Shown here piece by piece: positions 9,501 to 18,910 of a stretch of 19,281 nt of DNA (positions within the stretch are counted from its first letter, which is position 1; each line of letters begins with the position of its first letter). Below the pieces are notes generated by a model. That model was not told the DNA's origin, did no database searches, and worked only from the letters and a program-made list of their open reading frames with translations. The position numbers and the translations under genes are program-made. The stretch is from Hepatocystis sp. ex Piliocolobus tephrosceles (lineage: Eukaryota; Apicomplexa; Aconoidasida; Haemosporida; Plasmodiidae), in the NCBI GenBank assembly GCA_902459845.2, contig CABPSV020000313.1:85-19365 (forward strand), read 5' to 3'.

Positions 9501-12500
9501 TTATAGCTGATTTATATTTGTATACAAGTGATGCCATGTGTCCTCTGAAGCGGATATGCCATAAGAAATGTGATAATTTTCTGTTTGTCCAAACAAAATA
9601 AATAAAACTAGAAGTATATCTACTTTTTGAATTTGGTTCAATATTAAATTGTCTTTTAGTAAGTTTTTATTTTTATATTTTAATGGAAAATGTAATATTT
9701 GCATTCCACATATTTTATCTATAATATATTTTAAATCTTTATTTTTTTTATTTAAATAAGATAACTTTGCATTTTCTATTAAATAATCAGAATAATAAAA
9801 ATAATTTTTGGTAAATTCATTTATAGAAGATAAAACTTCTTTTTTTATTAGTTCTAAGTCTTTAGGGTTTGTTTGAACTAATAACATAAAAACTCCTGCA
9901 AAATATTTTTCATAATTTAAAAATTCAAATGATGAATCATATGTTAAATCTTTTTTTTCTCTTAAATAATGAAAAAACTTACTGTTTAATATATATTGAA
10001 TTATATATGATACAGCAGAAAAAAAAATAGGGTTTGTATATAACTTTTTTTTTTTTTCCATAAATTCGTCAAATTGGGTTTTGCTAAAATCGTTGATATC
10101 TATGTAGCTTTTTATTTTTTCTAATTCGATGTCGATCATATTTTTTTCTTTATCACTTATCTGTTGTCTATCATTACTGTTATTACTGTTGTTATTATTA
10201 CTGTTGTTATTGTTGTTATTATTGTTGTTTATAAGATATTCGATTTTTTTTAAAAATTGTAGTAAATAAATAGATATATGTACCCCGTTTGGGAGAAAGC
10301 CAAAATTGTTAGCACTTTTACCCATTAATAAAAAAACAGCGTGTTCTTCTTTGTCATTTAGATATACATATGTAGTTTGTTTTGATTTTTGTTCTAACTT
10401 TACTAACGGACATAATAAATTATATTCATATGTTATATCATTTATTTTTTCATTTGTTACTGTTTTGGTAGAACTACTATTGTAACTTTCGACAATTTCA
10501 TTATTCATCATGTTCGATTTTTTTACAACATTTGTTACTTCTTTTTGATTATTTAATATATCAAAATTTGTAATTTTTTTTTCTTCTTTATTTTTTGTTA
10601 TAGTACCTAAGTAATGACGAATATAATAATGTATAAAATCTGTAACATCACCAACTATAGTAACTTCAAACAAAGATAAATCGTTAAATAAGTTGTTTAA
10701 AACGATATTGACATCTTCAATAGTTATCTTCTCTAACAGTTGTAAGTCAAAATTTTGGTATCCGAGTTTGTTGTCGGATATGTAGGACAGTGTTTGGCCT
10801 ATTAAAAAGGACTGTATCACGTAAAACAAAAAAAAAAAAAAAAATAAGTGGTAATTGTAATAAATGTGAATGGACATATATATATATATATATATATGTA
10901 TATGTATATATAAATGTTTTGAATACGTTTTCATTACGCGCACAAAATTAATGCACAATGTGTAAATATGCATAATGCATAAATTGTACAAAGCGTGTCT
11001 ACACGTGTGTGTTACCTGGAGGTTGTTCCTATATTCATAGTAATCCTTCTTCAATTTATCGACCACTCTATGTAAAGCTGATGGTTCAATTTTGGTTTGT
11101 ACTATAATATTGTTTAATATAGAAAAGGCAGAATGCATATTCTCATATTTATTATAAGTATAAATATCAATATAAAAATATTCATCATTTACATCAATCA
11201 TAATATTGATATTTTTGTTGCTACAATGTATTTCTACTTTTTCTCTGTCTATGTTTTCAATTTCCCCCCCTTCAAATAAACAAATTATAGAAAATAGTAA
11301 AAGGAATGTTTTATCTTTTTTATTTTTTAATATGTCATTATGGGGAATAATTAATTTTATGTACATATTATGTTTATCGATTTGGGTTTTGTATATATTT
11401 ATTTTTATTCCGTTTAATAATTCGAAGTTTTGGATTTGTTGTTGCGTCGGGGATGTGTAGTATGGTGCGTCTGTAAAAGTATTATGTGGTACGTCTGTAA
11501 AAGTATTATGTGGTACGTCTGTAAAAGTATTATGTGGTACGTCTGTAAAAGTATTATGTGGTACGTCTGTAAAAGTATTATGTGGTACGTCTGTAAAAGT
11601 ATTATGTGGTACGTCTGTAAAAGTATTATGCGGTGCATCTGTAAAAGTATTGGTTAACTCCTTATCCATATTAGATGACCTTTCTGTATCTGTATATAGC
11701 CTGTCATACCCGTTTATGTCTTTTTTTTTTTTTTTCAATTTTAAATATTTTTCATTTTGCTCCCCCCGTTTTAACGAATATAATTCTGTTCTATCAGTTA
11801 TGTGTTCTGTATGATCACCTAGTTCGTTTTTTAGTTGTATATTATTTATATTATAACAATTTTGAAAAAAATTAAAGTTAGGAATTGTATTTAAATCGTG
11901 AATAGAACATAAAATGTTATTGTCGCTATAGGGGCTATATCCTTCGGTAGTACTACTATCTCTACCATAACTCAACTGTGTCAATGTGTTGTTATTTTTT
12001 ATATTTTCTAATTTGTGAAAGATATAATCAAAAATAGTTTTGCTATTATTAAGATTAGCACTTCTATTTTTGTTGTTTATATATTTGGATTGATTCACAT
12101 TTTTTGTTATATTTTCAAAAATGTAATTATCTGATAATAATTTATTTTGAATACTAAAAGAATAGTCAGGAACATGTTCAGTTGAATATATATTATTATA
12201 AAACAATTTTTTGATTTTTTGTTTATCAAATAAGTGAGAAGATTCATTAGGTACATGAACAATAATACAATTTGGTTTAAAATTTGTATTTTGAGTAAAT
12301 ACATTAAATAAATATTTGAAATAATTCTTAGCAAATAAATTAATTTCTTCGATTGTTAAATTATTAAATATTTGTTTTCTTATTATTTTTTCTCTTTTTT
12401 CATTCATATAAATATGCTTACATGAATTATAATCGATTATTTTTTGTATTTCATCAGCATACGTTTCGTTTATTTTATTGTCCTGTATAAATTCGTCTTC

Positions 12501-13671
12501 TTTTTCGGGGTGGATCAATTTACTATTTTTACCACTGTGGGGTGTGATAGTAGTATTGGTAGTAGTAGTGGTAGTAGTTGCAGTAGTAGTAGTAGTAGTA
12601 GTAGTAGTAGTTGTATCACTCCCAGATGTAGAACCCGTTTCCACAACATCGGTGTAACTATCCTCGCACAAATCATCATACATTTTATTAATTTTATAAT
12701 TTTCCAACTCATCATTACTAAACCCATATTGCATTAAACTTTTAATAAAATTATAAAACATTTGAATTGTTTTATCAAAAGTTTGTACATTTGTTTTAAT
12801 TTCTATAGTTTTTATAGTTGCACCTTCATTTATGTTAGTATATTCATTTATGTCGATATTGTTAAACAGATGTTGTCTTTGGATATTGAACCTAAAAGAT
12901 AAACAATAAAATATAATGTCTTTTATAATCGAAATTTTTAAATCTTGCATTGTTTTAATTCCTTTTATTTTTTCTTTTGCTAAAATGTTGATAGTAACAT
13001 TGTTTAATGCATAATTAAAAATTTCAAAAAGGGTTTCGTTATTTTTTATGTTTGACTTATTTAAGCTTTTTTCTTCTTCTAAATTAACAGCATATTTTTT
13101 TTCTAAATAAGATCTGAATTTTAATTCATTTATAATTGGGTCAGGATTTTTTGTTAACTCTTTAAATTTTTCACTATCGACAATATTATCATCTATATAT
13201 TCACAAGGGGGTTCGGGTGGGTCATGTAAAAAGGTTGGTTGAATTAAGTTGACCAGATTTGCTGACTCATTTGATTTATTCTGGTCAGTGTTAAAACAGT
13301 TAGATTCTTTTATCTCCATTTCGGATGTAATATTACTTCCATTATTACAAATATTTGCAGTTTTATCCAACAAATTGTCACTAAACTTATGAACAACAGC
13401 TGGCAAATTTTTATTTGTACTCCTTAAAGTATTTTCTGTTAAAATATCCATATATATTTGATCATCTTTTGTTAATTTTTTTTTTATTATATTTTTAAAC
13501 TTGTTATTTATTAAACTTTGTGTAATGTCTGTGTTCACATCACCATACACATATATATTTGCATTTTCCGGACGAAAAAATAAATCAAAGTATTCTTTTA
13601 CGTCTTTCTCTTCGTATCGTTTTAGAAGTTCGAGTTTGCCAATTGGTAATCTGTGGCTTAATCTGTAAAGT

Positions 13672-13707
<36 letters not shown>

Positions 13708-14817
13708 AGCATAACCAAAAAATGGAGTGGGTATGGCGTGGCAAAAGGTGCAGCATACTACATCAAACTATGCTACTTTATGGTACAGATGAACATGTCG
13801 GGTACCCATTATGTTATTTTTTATTTTTTTAGCTCTATTTTGCTATACCTATTTTCTCTGTGCAACGTTTTAATAATGTCTGAATTTATTTTATATTCTA
13901 CTGTGTTAATAATACTATATTCCGAAAAAATAGCTTTTTTTTCTTTTGTTATTCTTTCTTTGGTAAATTGTGTATCTCCTTTTAACACTTCAACCATTGT
14001 ATCAATACATTTCGATAAAATGTCGTGTTTATAATTAAACTCGTCAAGTGTATAAATATCATAATCTTCAATATTTTCTTCTTTAATATTTTCAACTTTA
14101 TTATCACACTTGAAGTCATTAAGCATATAATCTTTATATATTTCGTTGTTCATACTTACACTTATATAAAAAACGATATGATGAAAATCGGTGTATGCAT
14201 TAGTTCGGATGTTTTTATCTAATATATTTTTTCTATTCCTATAATTTTTGGTATAAAAAACAAAAAAAAAAAAAAAAAAATAAAACGTGTTACAATTTAT
14301 TTTTATTGGCGAAAAACAAGTATGATTCAATGATAGACACATATAAAAGCACATACACAAATGTATACATATGATAAAAAAAAAAAAAAAAATACCATAT
14401 ATATGTTTATAACGGTACATGTTCACTGACACGTGTGCGAAGATGCAACCACCTCCCACACATACACATGTACAACAAACAAAAATATGCAGTGATTATT
14501 ATTTTTTTGTTTTACTTTGATCCCATATAAGATACATGTTCACATAAATGACTGATACCTTGTTGATTTTTTTTTTCATTGACACTTCCAGTATTTATTT
14601 CCATATATACATGCAACTCTTCATAATTATAATTAATATGATCGATGTTTTTTTTATATTCATTTGAAATTTTGTGTGATGGTAAAATGATATGTTTTTC
14701 ATTATTTAAAATATGCATTTTTTTATTTCGATTTTTTCTTTTTTTATAAATTATGCTACTTAGTTTGTTAGGCAGTTGACATTTTATAAGGTCATCGTCT
14801 TCAAGTAAATCACACAT
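9501..14817 (-). CDS. SPP: Stromal processing peptidase-like M16 metalloprotease (four exons seen)
   Basis: Exons on the minus strand are 14817-14516, 14238-13849, 13662-11016 and 10811-9501. All joins are GT...AG and keep frame, giving about 1,549 residues. M16 proteases of this type cut transit peptides from plastid-imported precursors. The inverted zinc motif HLCEH (H90, E93, H94) follows GSVNEKKNQQGIS. After it come RTNAYTDFHH and KKAIFSEYSIINTVEY, with E207 the probable third zinc ligand, then ENRLSHRLPIG. All match plant stromal processing peptidase. The C-terminal half keeps family segments, for example CLFEGGEIENIDREKVEIHC, SLFEVTIVGDV and REKKDLTYDSSFEF. Inserts include poly-Thr, poly-Asn and an FTDVPHNT repeat. 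An in-frame stop sits just before the ATG at 14817, and no signal peptide is visible. T-rich DNA ending AATAG there could equally be a splice acceptor, so an upstream leader exon may be missing. Confidence 0.93.
10171..10231 (-). repeat. Poly-Asn coding tract
   Basis: GTT/ATT/ACT trinucleotides on the plus strand encode an Asn run broken by Ser on the minus strand, in the C-terminal part of the peptidase. Such inserts are typical of Plasmodium proteins. Confidence 0.88.
10812..11015 (-). other. Stop-free 204-bp intron in the peptidase gene
   Basis: Donor GTAACA follows ...RNNLQ and acceptor GATACAG precedes SFLIGQT. The length is 204 bp (68 codons) in phase 0 and the frame has no stop. The alternative is that it is coding. 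Against this, the translated insert is Tyr/Ile/His and poly-Phe junk from an AT microsatellite and a poly-A run, and it interrupts a conserved family segment. Confidence 0.85.
11462..11655 (-). repeat. 24-bp coding repeat, FTDVPHNT x8
   Basis: Eight 24-bp units encode FTDAPHNT, six FTDVPHNT and FTDAPYYT in the non-conserved middle of the peptidase. The internal copies are almost identical in DNA. Plus-strand and other minus-strand frames also stay open through the array, which explains spurious frames there. Confidence 0.93.
12540..12623 (-). repeat. Poly-Thr coding tract (ACT microsatellite)
   Basis: An (AGT)n stretch on the plus strand encodes a run of about 20 Thr with one Ala and one Asn on the minus strand, inside an insert of the peptidase. 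Confidence 0.9.
13663..13848 (-). other. Intron in the peptidase gene
   Basis: 186-bp intron with donor GTATAG and acceptor TTTACAG. Splicing joins AAT AG to A TTA AGC, giving ENR-LSHRLPIG as in plant stromal processing peptidases. It contains a long homopolymer run. Confidence 0.92.
14239..14515 (-). other. Intron in the peptidase gene
   Basis: 277-bp intron with donor GTAAAA and acceptor AATTATAG. Splicing restores MGSK-NRKNILDKNIRTNAYTDF, matching the family's segment just after the HXXEH motif. Confidence 0.92.
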
Positions 14818-14935
14818 CTATTAAAAAAAAAAAAAGGAGCGGATATAATAAGTGTGGGTGTACGTACTTGCAGCATGTAAACGCATATATATATATATAT
14901 ATATTTAGTCGATATAACCATACATCCGTGAATGC

Positions 14936-14968
14936 ATACATGTATGAATGCATACATGTATGAATGCA
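14936..14968. repeat. 16-bp CATACATGTATGAATG repeat
   Basis: Two full copies of CATACATGTATGAATG with partial flanking copies. The core CATACATGTATG is palindromic. Confidence 0.8.
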
Positions 14969-15063
14969 CACATGTCCACGCAAATCATTACAACTTAAAA
15001 AAAAATAAATAAAAAAAAACGAATCAATTATATAATGATTAATGAATATGAGCTATGGATTCG

Positions 15064-15094
<31 letters not shown>

Positions 15095-15510
15095 GAATGT
15101 GCATGTGCAAATATATATGTATGTAAAAATGCATCTCTATTTATTGTATACAAATGTATTTTTTAGTAAACGTATTTTTCAAATTATTGAAAGTTTATAT
15201 TTATGATTAGACAAAAATTATTGAAAAAAAAATGACAAAACAAAAGTTGTTAAATAAAAAAGCTGAAAATGGAAAAGACAAGGATGGCAACAAAGTTTAA
15301 GTGTTATAACATGCAATCGTTTTTTCGAGCTTGTTGGCGTATATTTTGTGAGGTAGACAAATATATGCATATATGTATAGACAAATGGATATATATATAT
15401 ATATATATATATGAGAATTGCGTTTTTTTCCTTTTTTTCAAAAGAAACTGAAAAGAACATAATATAGCTTCAGCTTTATACGATTATGGTAAAAAAAAAA
15501 TTGACAATCA

Positions 15511-15543
15511 TTTTTTCTGCATTTTTTCTGCATTTTTTCTGTA
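15511..15543. repeat. 11-bp TTTTTTCTGCA tandem repeat
   Basis: Three near-perfect copies of TTTTTTCTGCA (the last ending GTA), directly before the 12-bp-type repeat downstream of the ALAD stop. Confidence 0.8.
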
Positions 15544-15545
15544 TT

Positions 15546-15650
15546 ATTTAAGGAATTGTTTAAGGCATTATTTAGGGCATTATTTAGGGCATTATTTAGG
15601 GAATTGTTTAAGGCATTATTTAGGGAATTGTTTAAGGCATTATTTAAGAC
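15546..15650. repeat. 12-bp-type repeat GGCATTATTTAG / GGAATTGTTTAA
   Basis: About nine 12-bp units, GGCATTATTTAG and GGAATTGTTTAA variants arranged partly alternately, so a 24-bp higher-order period is visible. The array is immediately downstream of the ALAD coding region. Confidence 0.88.
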
Positions 15651-15705
15651 TTTATCTATGACATTATCTACAACTATAATTACAACTATAATTACAACTA
15701 TATTT

Positions 15706-16642
15706 TCACAATGTTAATTCTATATTAAAATTACTACTCGAATTATCATCAACTTTAATACGTTTCTCATATAAATCTAACATATATAATCCATACTGTT
15801 TAGCAAAATATGTTATAATTATATTTGCTCCTGCTCTTAAATAACTTTTAAATAATTCTGTAAGAATTTCATTTTCATATTTTAAATCTTTCTTTAAAGA
15901 TTTTACGTAATTTTTAATCATGACATATTCACCAGAAACATTATAAACAGCTATAGGTACATTCGTACCAGCATCTAACTTGCTTCTTATTTTGCTTATA
16001 ATATCTAAATAAAATATAGATGGTTTTACCATTACAATATCACACCCTTCTTTTATATCTGCACAGCAAAACATTAAAAAAAAAAAAAAAAAAAAAAAAA
16101 TACATATATATATATATAAATATAATAGCAATAACAACGGTAACAATATAATGTGTGCAAAAAAAAAAAAAAAAAAAATAAGAGAGTAATAGATATATAT
16201 ATAGTTATGGTTTGGGTATTATTACGTTTTTCCACATTGTTAAGGTCTATATAATTATTAGAATCATGTTGATAGGATTGTTTATTTTTAACAAAATTGT
16301 GGGATATATTGGAACTTAAAATAGATCTAAATGGTGCATACATACATGATGCATATTTGCAAGTATATGATAAAATTAAAATATTTCTGAAACCGTAAAA
16401 ATCTAAATTCTTTCGAATTTGTTCTATTCGGTTATCCATTGAATCACTAGGACAAACTACATCGACACCACATTTTGCCAAACACAGGGACTAAAGAAGG
16501 TAAACAAAGTTTATATATATATATATATATATATGTGTGTATGTGTATATGTGTGTATATATATATGTGTGTGTATATGTATATGTATAAGCACGTGTTG
16601 AAAAAAACATAGAAACCTAGTAACATGAGTAGACGCAGCAAT

Positions 16643-16675
<33 letters not shown>

Positions 16676-17182
16676 TATGGTAAGATATAACTTTTATTTA
16701 TGTATGTGTATTTAATTTTTGTATTACCTGTTTAACGAGTGTATGGACACTGATGTCGTTGATTATTTCTCGCTTTTTCTCGTCGTATATACCATCATGA
16801 CCATATACGTTATATGGGTCTAAAGCCACGTCTGCATATATTACAACATCATGTGCAAATTTGTCTTTTAGCTTTTTTAATGTTTGGCAAAAATAACTAT
16901 TTTCGTTATAACATTCTTCACAATAAATTGATTTCTTTTGATCATTTACAACAGGAAAGAGCATAAAATGGTGTATATTTAATTTTAAGCATTCTTCTAT
17001 TTCTTTTACTACTCCTTCGTAATTATATGTGTGAATACCCTCTAATTTCGTTTCGTTTTTTTCATTTCCCTGTGAAACAGTTTGCACGTTCAAATACGTT
17101 TCAGTGTTCGATGACTTTAAGCATAATATATATAAGAGTGCGTATATATATATATATATATATGTACATACGTTTATACATA

Positions 17183-17215
<33 letters not shown>

Positions 17216-18273
17216 ATTCTAATAAATTTTATCGAAATGTATAATTAGTTTTTAAAAAACGGTTACCTCTTCATGAATAAACAAAGGGTAAATAAAATTT
17301 GATGTCTTTATATTCGTATTATTATATAATGAAATTAAATGTTTGTTTTTTTTTATTCTTCTGCCCCTCCTATTAGTTTCTATGTATATATTATCGTTTA
17401 TATCCTTTGCAAAATTTTTTATATTATATTTACTTGCAATATTGTTGTTATATGCCTCCTCAATTGAATTTTCACCTTTACTTAAATTGACTATGTTCTA
17501 ATATTAGTGTTTATTATTTTAAATAAAAAAAAAAAAAAAACGTTTTTATTGAAAAAAAGTTTAAAACATTTATTTTAAGTTGTCATTAAATTGCGTGTGG
17601 TTCCATGTGATTCGTCAAATCATGTTCGTATTGTAATTATTCTATGTTTATGGAATTTTTTTTTTTTTTTTTTTTTCATTATGTATATTGTTTATCGCCG
17701 CTCATCACTTTTTTTGTGTTTTTTATTTTAACTCTTTGCACAAAAATGTATTGTCACAAAAAATTAAAAAAGAACGAAGTGAACATTAAAATGGATCTCA
17801 GATAAAACACAAAGTTACGACAACAAAAAATTAGTTAGGTATATATATATATGTGTGTGTGAGTGTGTATTCATGTGTATGTTGACATGTATTCATTTAC
17901 GAGTAACAAAAAAACTTTATCATTCATATAACGCATTGGCCATTTTTTTTTTTTTTTTATTTATTTTTTTTTTATATTTTCATTGTTACATCGTTATTTT
18001 GTGAGGTACTCCATCTCCTAGATGCCGGTTTGGAGCTCTATAAAAAAAAAAAAAAAAAAAACATCAATAAACAATCAATAAATGTATATGCGTATATGTT
18101 CGTTCGCATTGTGACATATACATGAAGCTACAATTTGTAGCACACTAAAAATATATTACCTTTATGAGTTTGGGTGAGTATAAAATGTATGCATTTTTCC
18201 TGAAAACGTTGTTAAGGCAATAAACTAAATTTAAAATAAAATAAAACAAAACGATTCCATTTACTTTTATCAT
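15706..18273 (-). CDS. ALAD: Delta-aminolevulinic acid dehydratase, apicoplast type (six exons)
   Basis: Exons are 18273-18160, 18037-17990, 17497-17267, 17114-16728, 16490-16226 and 16058-15706, giving 465 residues. All introns are GT...AG; the first four joins are phase 0 and the last is phase 1. The enzyme condenses two 5-aminolevulinate molecules into porphobilinogen for haem synthesis. Exon 1 encodes a hydrophobic signal peptide (MIKVNGIVLFYFILNLVYCL), followed by a basic transit-like stretch across exons 2-3. The core starts near NRRGRRIKK and FIYPLFIHEE. The two catalytic lysines are K305 in SYTCKYAS and K360 in DIVMVKPS. The metal loop DVALDPYNVYGHDG (D226, D230, D238) is Asp-type, like the Mg-using plant enzymes, and lacks the Zn Cys cluster. 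VYNVSGEY and RAGANIIITYFA close the barrel. Plasmodium ALAD is known from the apicoplast. The extra residues after TYFA are weakly conserved. Confidence 0.96.
17498..17989 (-). other. Large (492-bp) intron in the ALAD leader region
   Basis: Donor GTAACA after ...STSQNND and acceptor AATATTAG before NIVNLSK. This is the longest intron of the gene, with poly-A/T runs and a GT-rich stretch (about 17840-17870). Both flanking exons are phase 0, so no further exon is needed. Confidence 0.85.
17990..18037 (-). CDS. ALAD: 48-bp micro-exon of ALAD (transit peptide)
   Basis: TTTTATAG, then 16 codons reading SSKPASRRWSTSQNND, then GTAACA. It is markedly G/C-richer than its flanks and rich in Ser and basic residues, as expected of an apicoplast transit peptide. 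It lies between exons whose phases match exactly, and is counted as exon 2 of the ALAD gene above. Confidence 0.85.
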
Positions 18274-18420
18274 TTTTGTTTTATAACATTTTCGAAAATA
18301 AAATAAAATAAAAAAATAAAAAAATAAAAAAAATAAAAAAAATAAAATAATAAAATAATAAAATAATAAAAAAATAAAATAAAGTTTAAAAATAAGCACA
18401 GTAATAGATGCAAAACTAAA
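18274..18420. promoter_or_regulatory. Compact divergent promoter interval
   Basis: Only 147 bp separate the ALAD start codon (18273, minus) from the ATG at 18421 (plus). The interval is nearly all A/T and contains AAAATA-type repeats (18297-18382). Both 5' UTRs or promoters must overlap here, or lie inside the opposite gene. Confidence 0.55.
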
Positions 18421-18530
18421 ATGGGTTTATCCAATCATATTCGTTTATCCAAAAGTAGAAGTGCTTCAATAAAAAAAAATTGCTTGTGTTATTCAGAAAA
18501 ATCAAACGCCATGGTTTATTGTGTTACATG

Positions 18531-18568
<38 letters not shown>

Positions 18569-18720
18569 TTTTACATTTTTGCACTTATGTTACAGTTTTT
18601 GTTTCGTAAGGAAATTAAAATAGAACTGGATGAACAATTTAAGAAAAGAAAGAAAATATATAACTGGGTGAACGTTTTTGATAGAACAAATGGATTTGCA
18701 ATACTATTACTTTATAGAAC
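18421..18720 (+). CDS. Unrecognised gene, 5' part, probably spliced and incomplete
   Basis: Not recognised. Exon 1 (18421-18513) would encode 31 residues from MGLSNHIRLSKSRSASIK to SNAM. A GTTTAT donor and a TTATGTTACAG acceptor bound an 82-bp intron dominated by poly-T. Exon 2 starts at 18596 in phase 0 with FLFRKEIKIELDEQFKKRKK, then a segment with NWVNVFDRTNGFAILLLYR. Sequence up to about 18720 has coding-like composition. Beyond it the frame becomes FYYFI repeats, so a second intron probably begins at GTATCT (18721) and the rest lies downstream. If that intron is false, the frame would end at 18910. The short basic, then partly hydrophobic, protein could be a membrane or organellar protein, but there is no real evidence. 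Confidence 0.5.
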
Positions 18721-18734
18721 GTATCTGTTTTTTG

Positions 18735-18875
18735 TTTTTTATTATTTTATTTTTTATTATTTTATTTTTTATTATTTTATTTTTTATTATTTTATTTTTT
18801 ATTATTTTATTTTTTATTATTTTATTTTTTATTATTTTATTTTTTATTATTTTATTTTTTATTATGTTATTTTTT
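18735..18875. repeat. 15-bp TATTTTATTTTTTAT tandem array
   Basis: About nine near-perfect 15-bp copies, translating as FYYFI repeats in one plus frame. It probably lies in an intron of the gene starting at 18421. Confidence 0.9.
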
Positions 18876-18910
18876 ATTTATTTATTTTTTTATTTTATTT
18901 TCGTAAATAA

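Larger units (their letters stand above)
14818..15705. other. Spacer between peptidase and ALAD genes
   Basis: 888 bp between two minus-strand genes, probably holding the peptidase 5' leader or promoter and the ALAD 3' UTR. It contains an AT microsatellite (14886-14904), a 16-bp repeat (14936-14968), poly-T (15066-15090), a more GC-rich patch (about 15235-15360), an AT run (15389-15412) and a 12-bp-type repeat (15546-15650). No gene can be called with confidence. Confidence 0.7.

Noticed and set aside
11414..11657. Repeat proteins LLQTYHII (minus) and CKSIMWYV (plus)
   Set aside because: They are alternative-frame translations of the FTDVPHNT coding repeat, whose 24-bp unit keeps several frames open.
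13821..14459. Peptidase exon 2 frame continuing to KIELKK and starting far upstream with Phe runs
   Set aside because: The family alignment requires splicing at GTATAG after ENR and at ATTATAG before NRKN; the extra ends are intron translation.
18145..18399. Extended ALAD start upstream of 18273
   Set aside because: The upstream frame begins at a non-ATG codon and is a Phe/Leu run from AAAATA repeats. The first in-frame ATG at 18273 gives a normal signal peptide.
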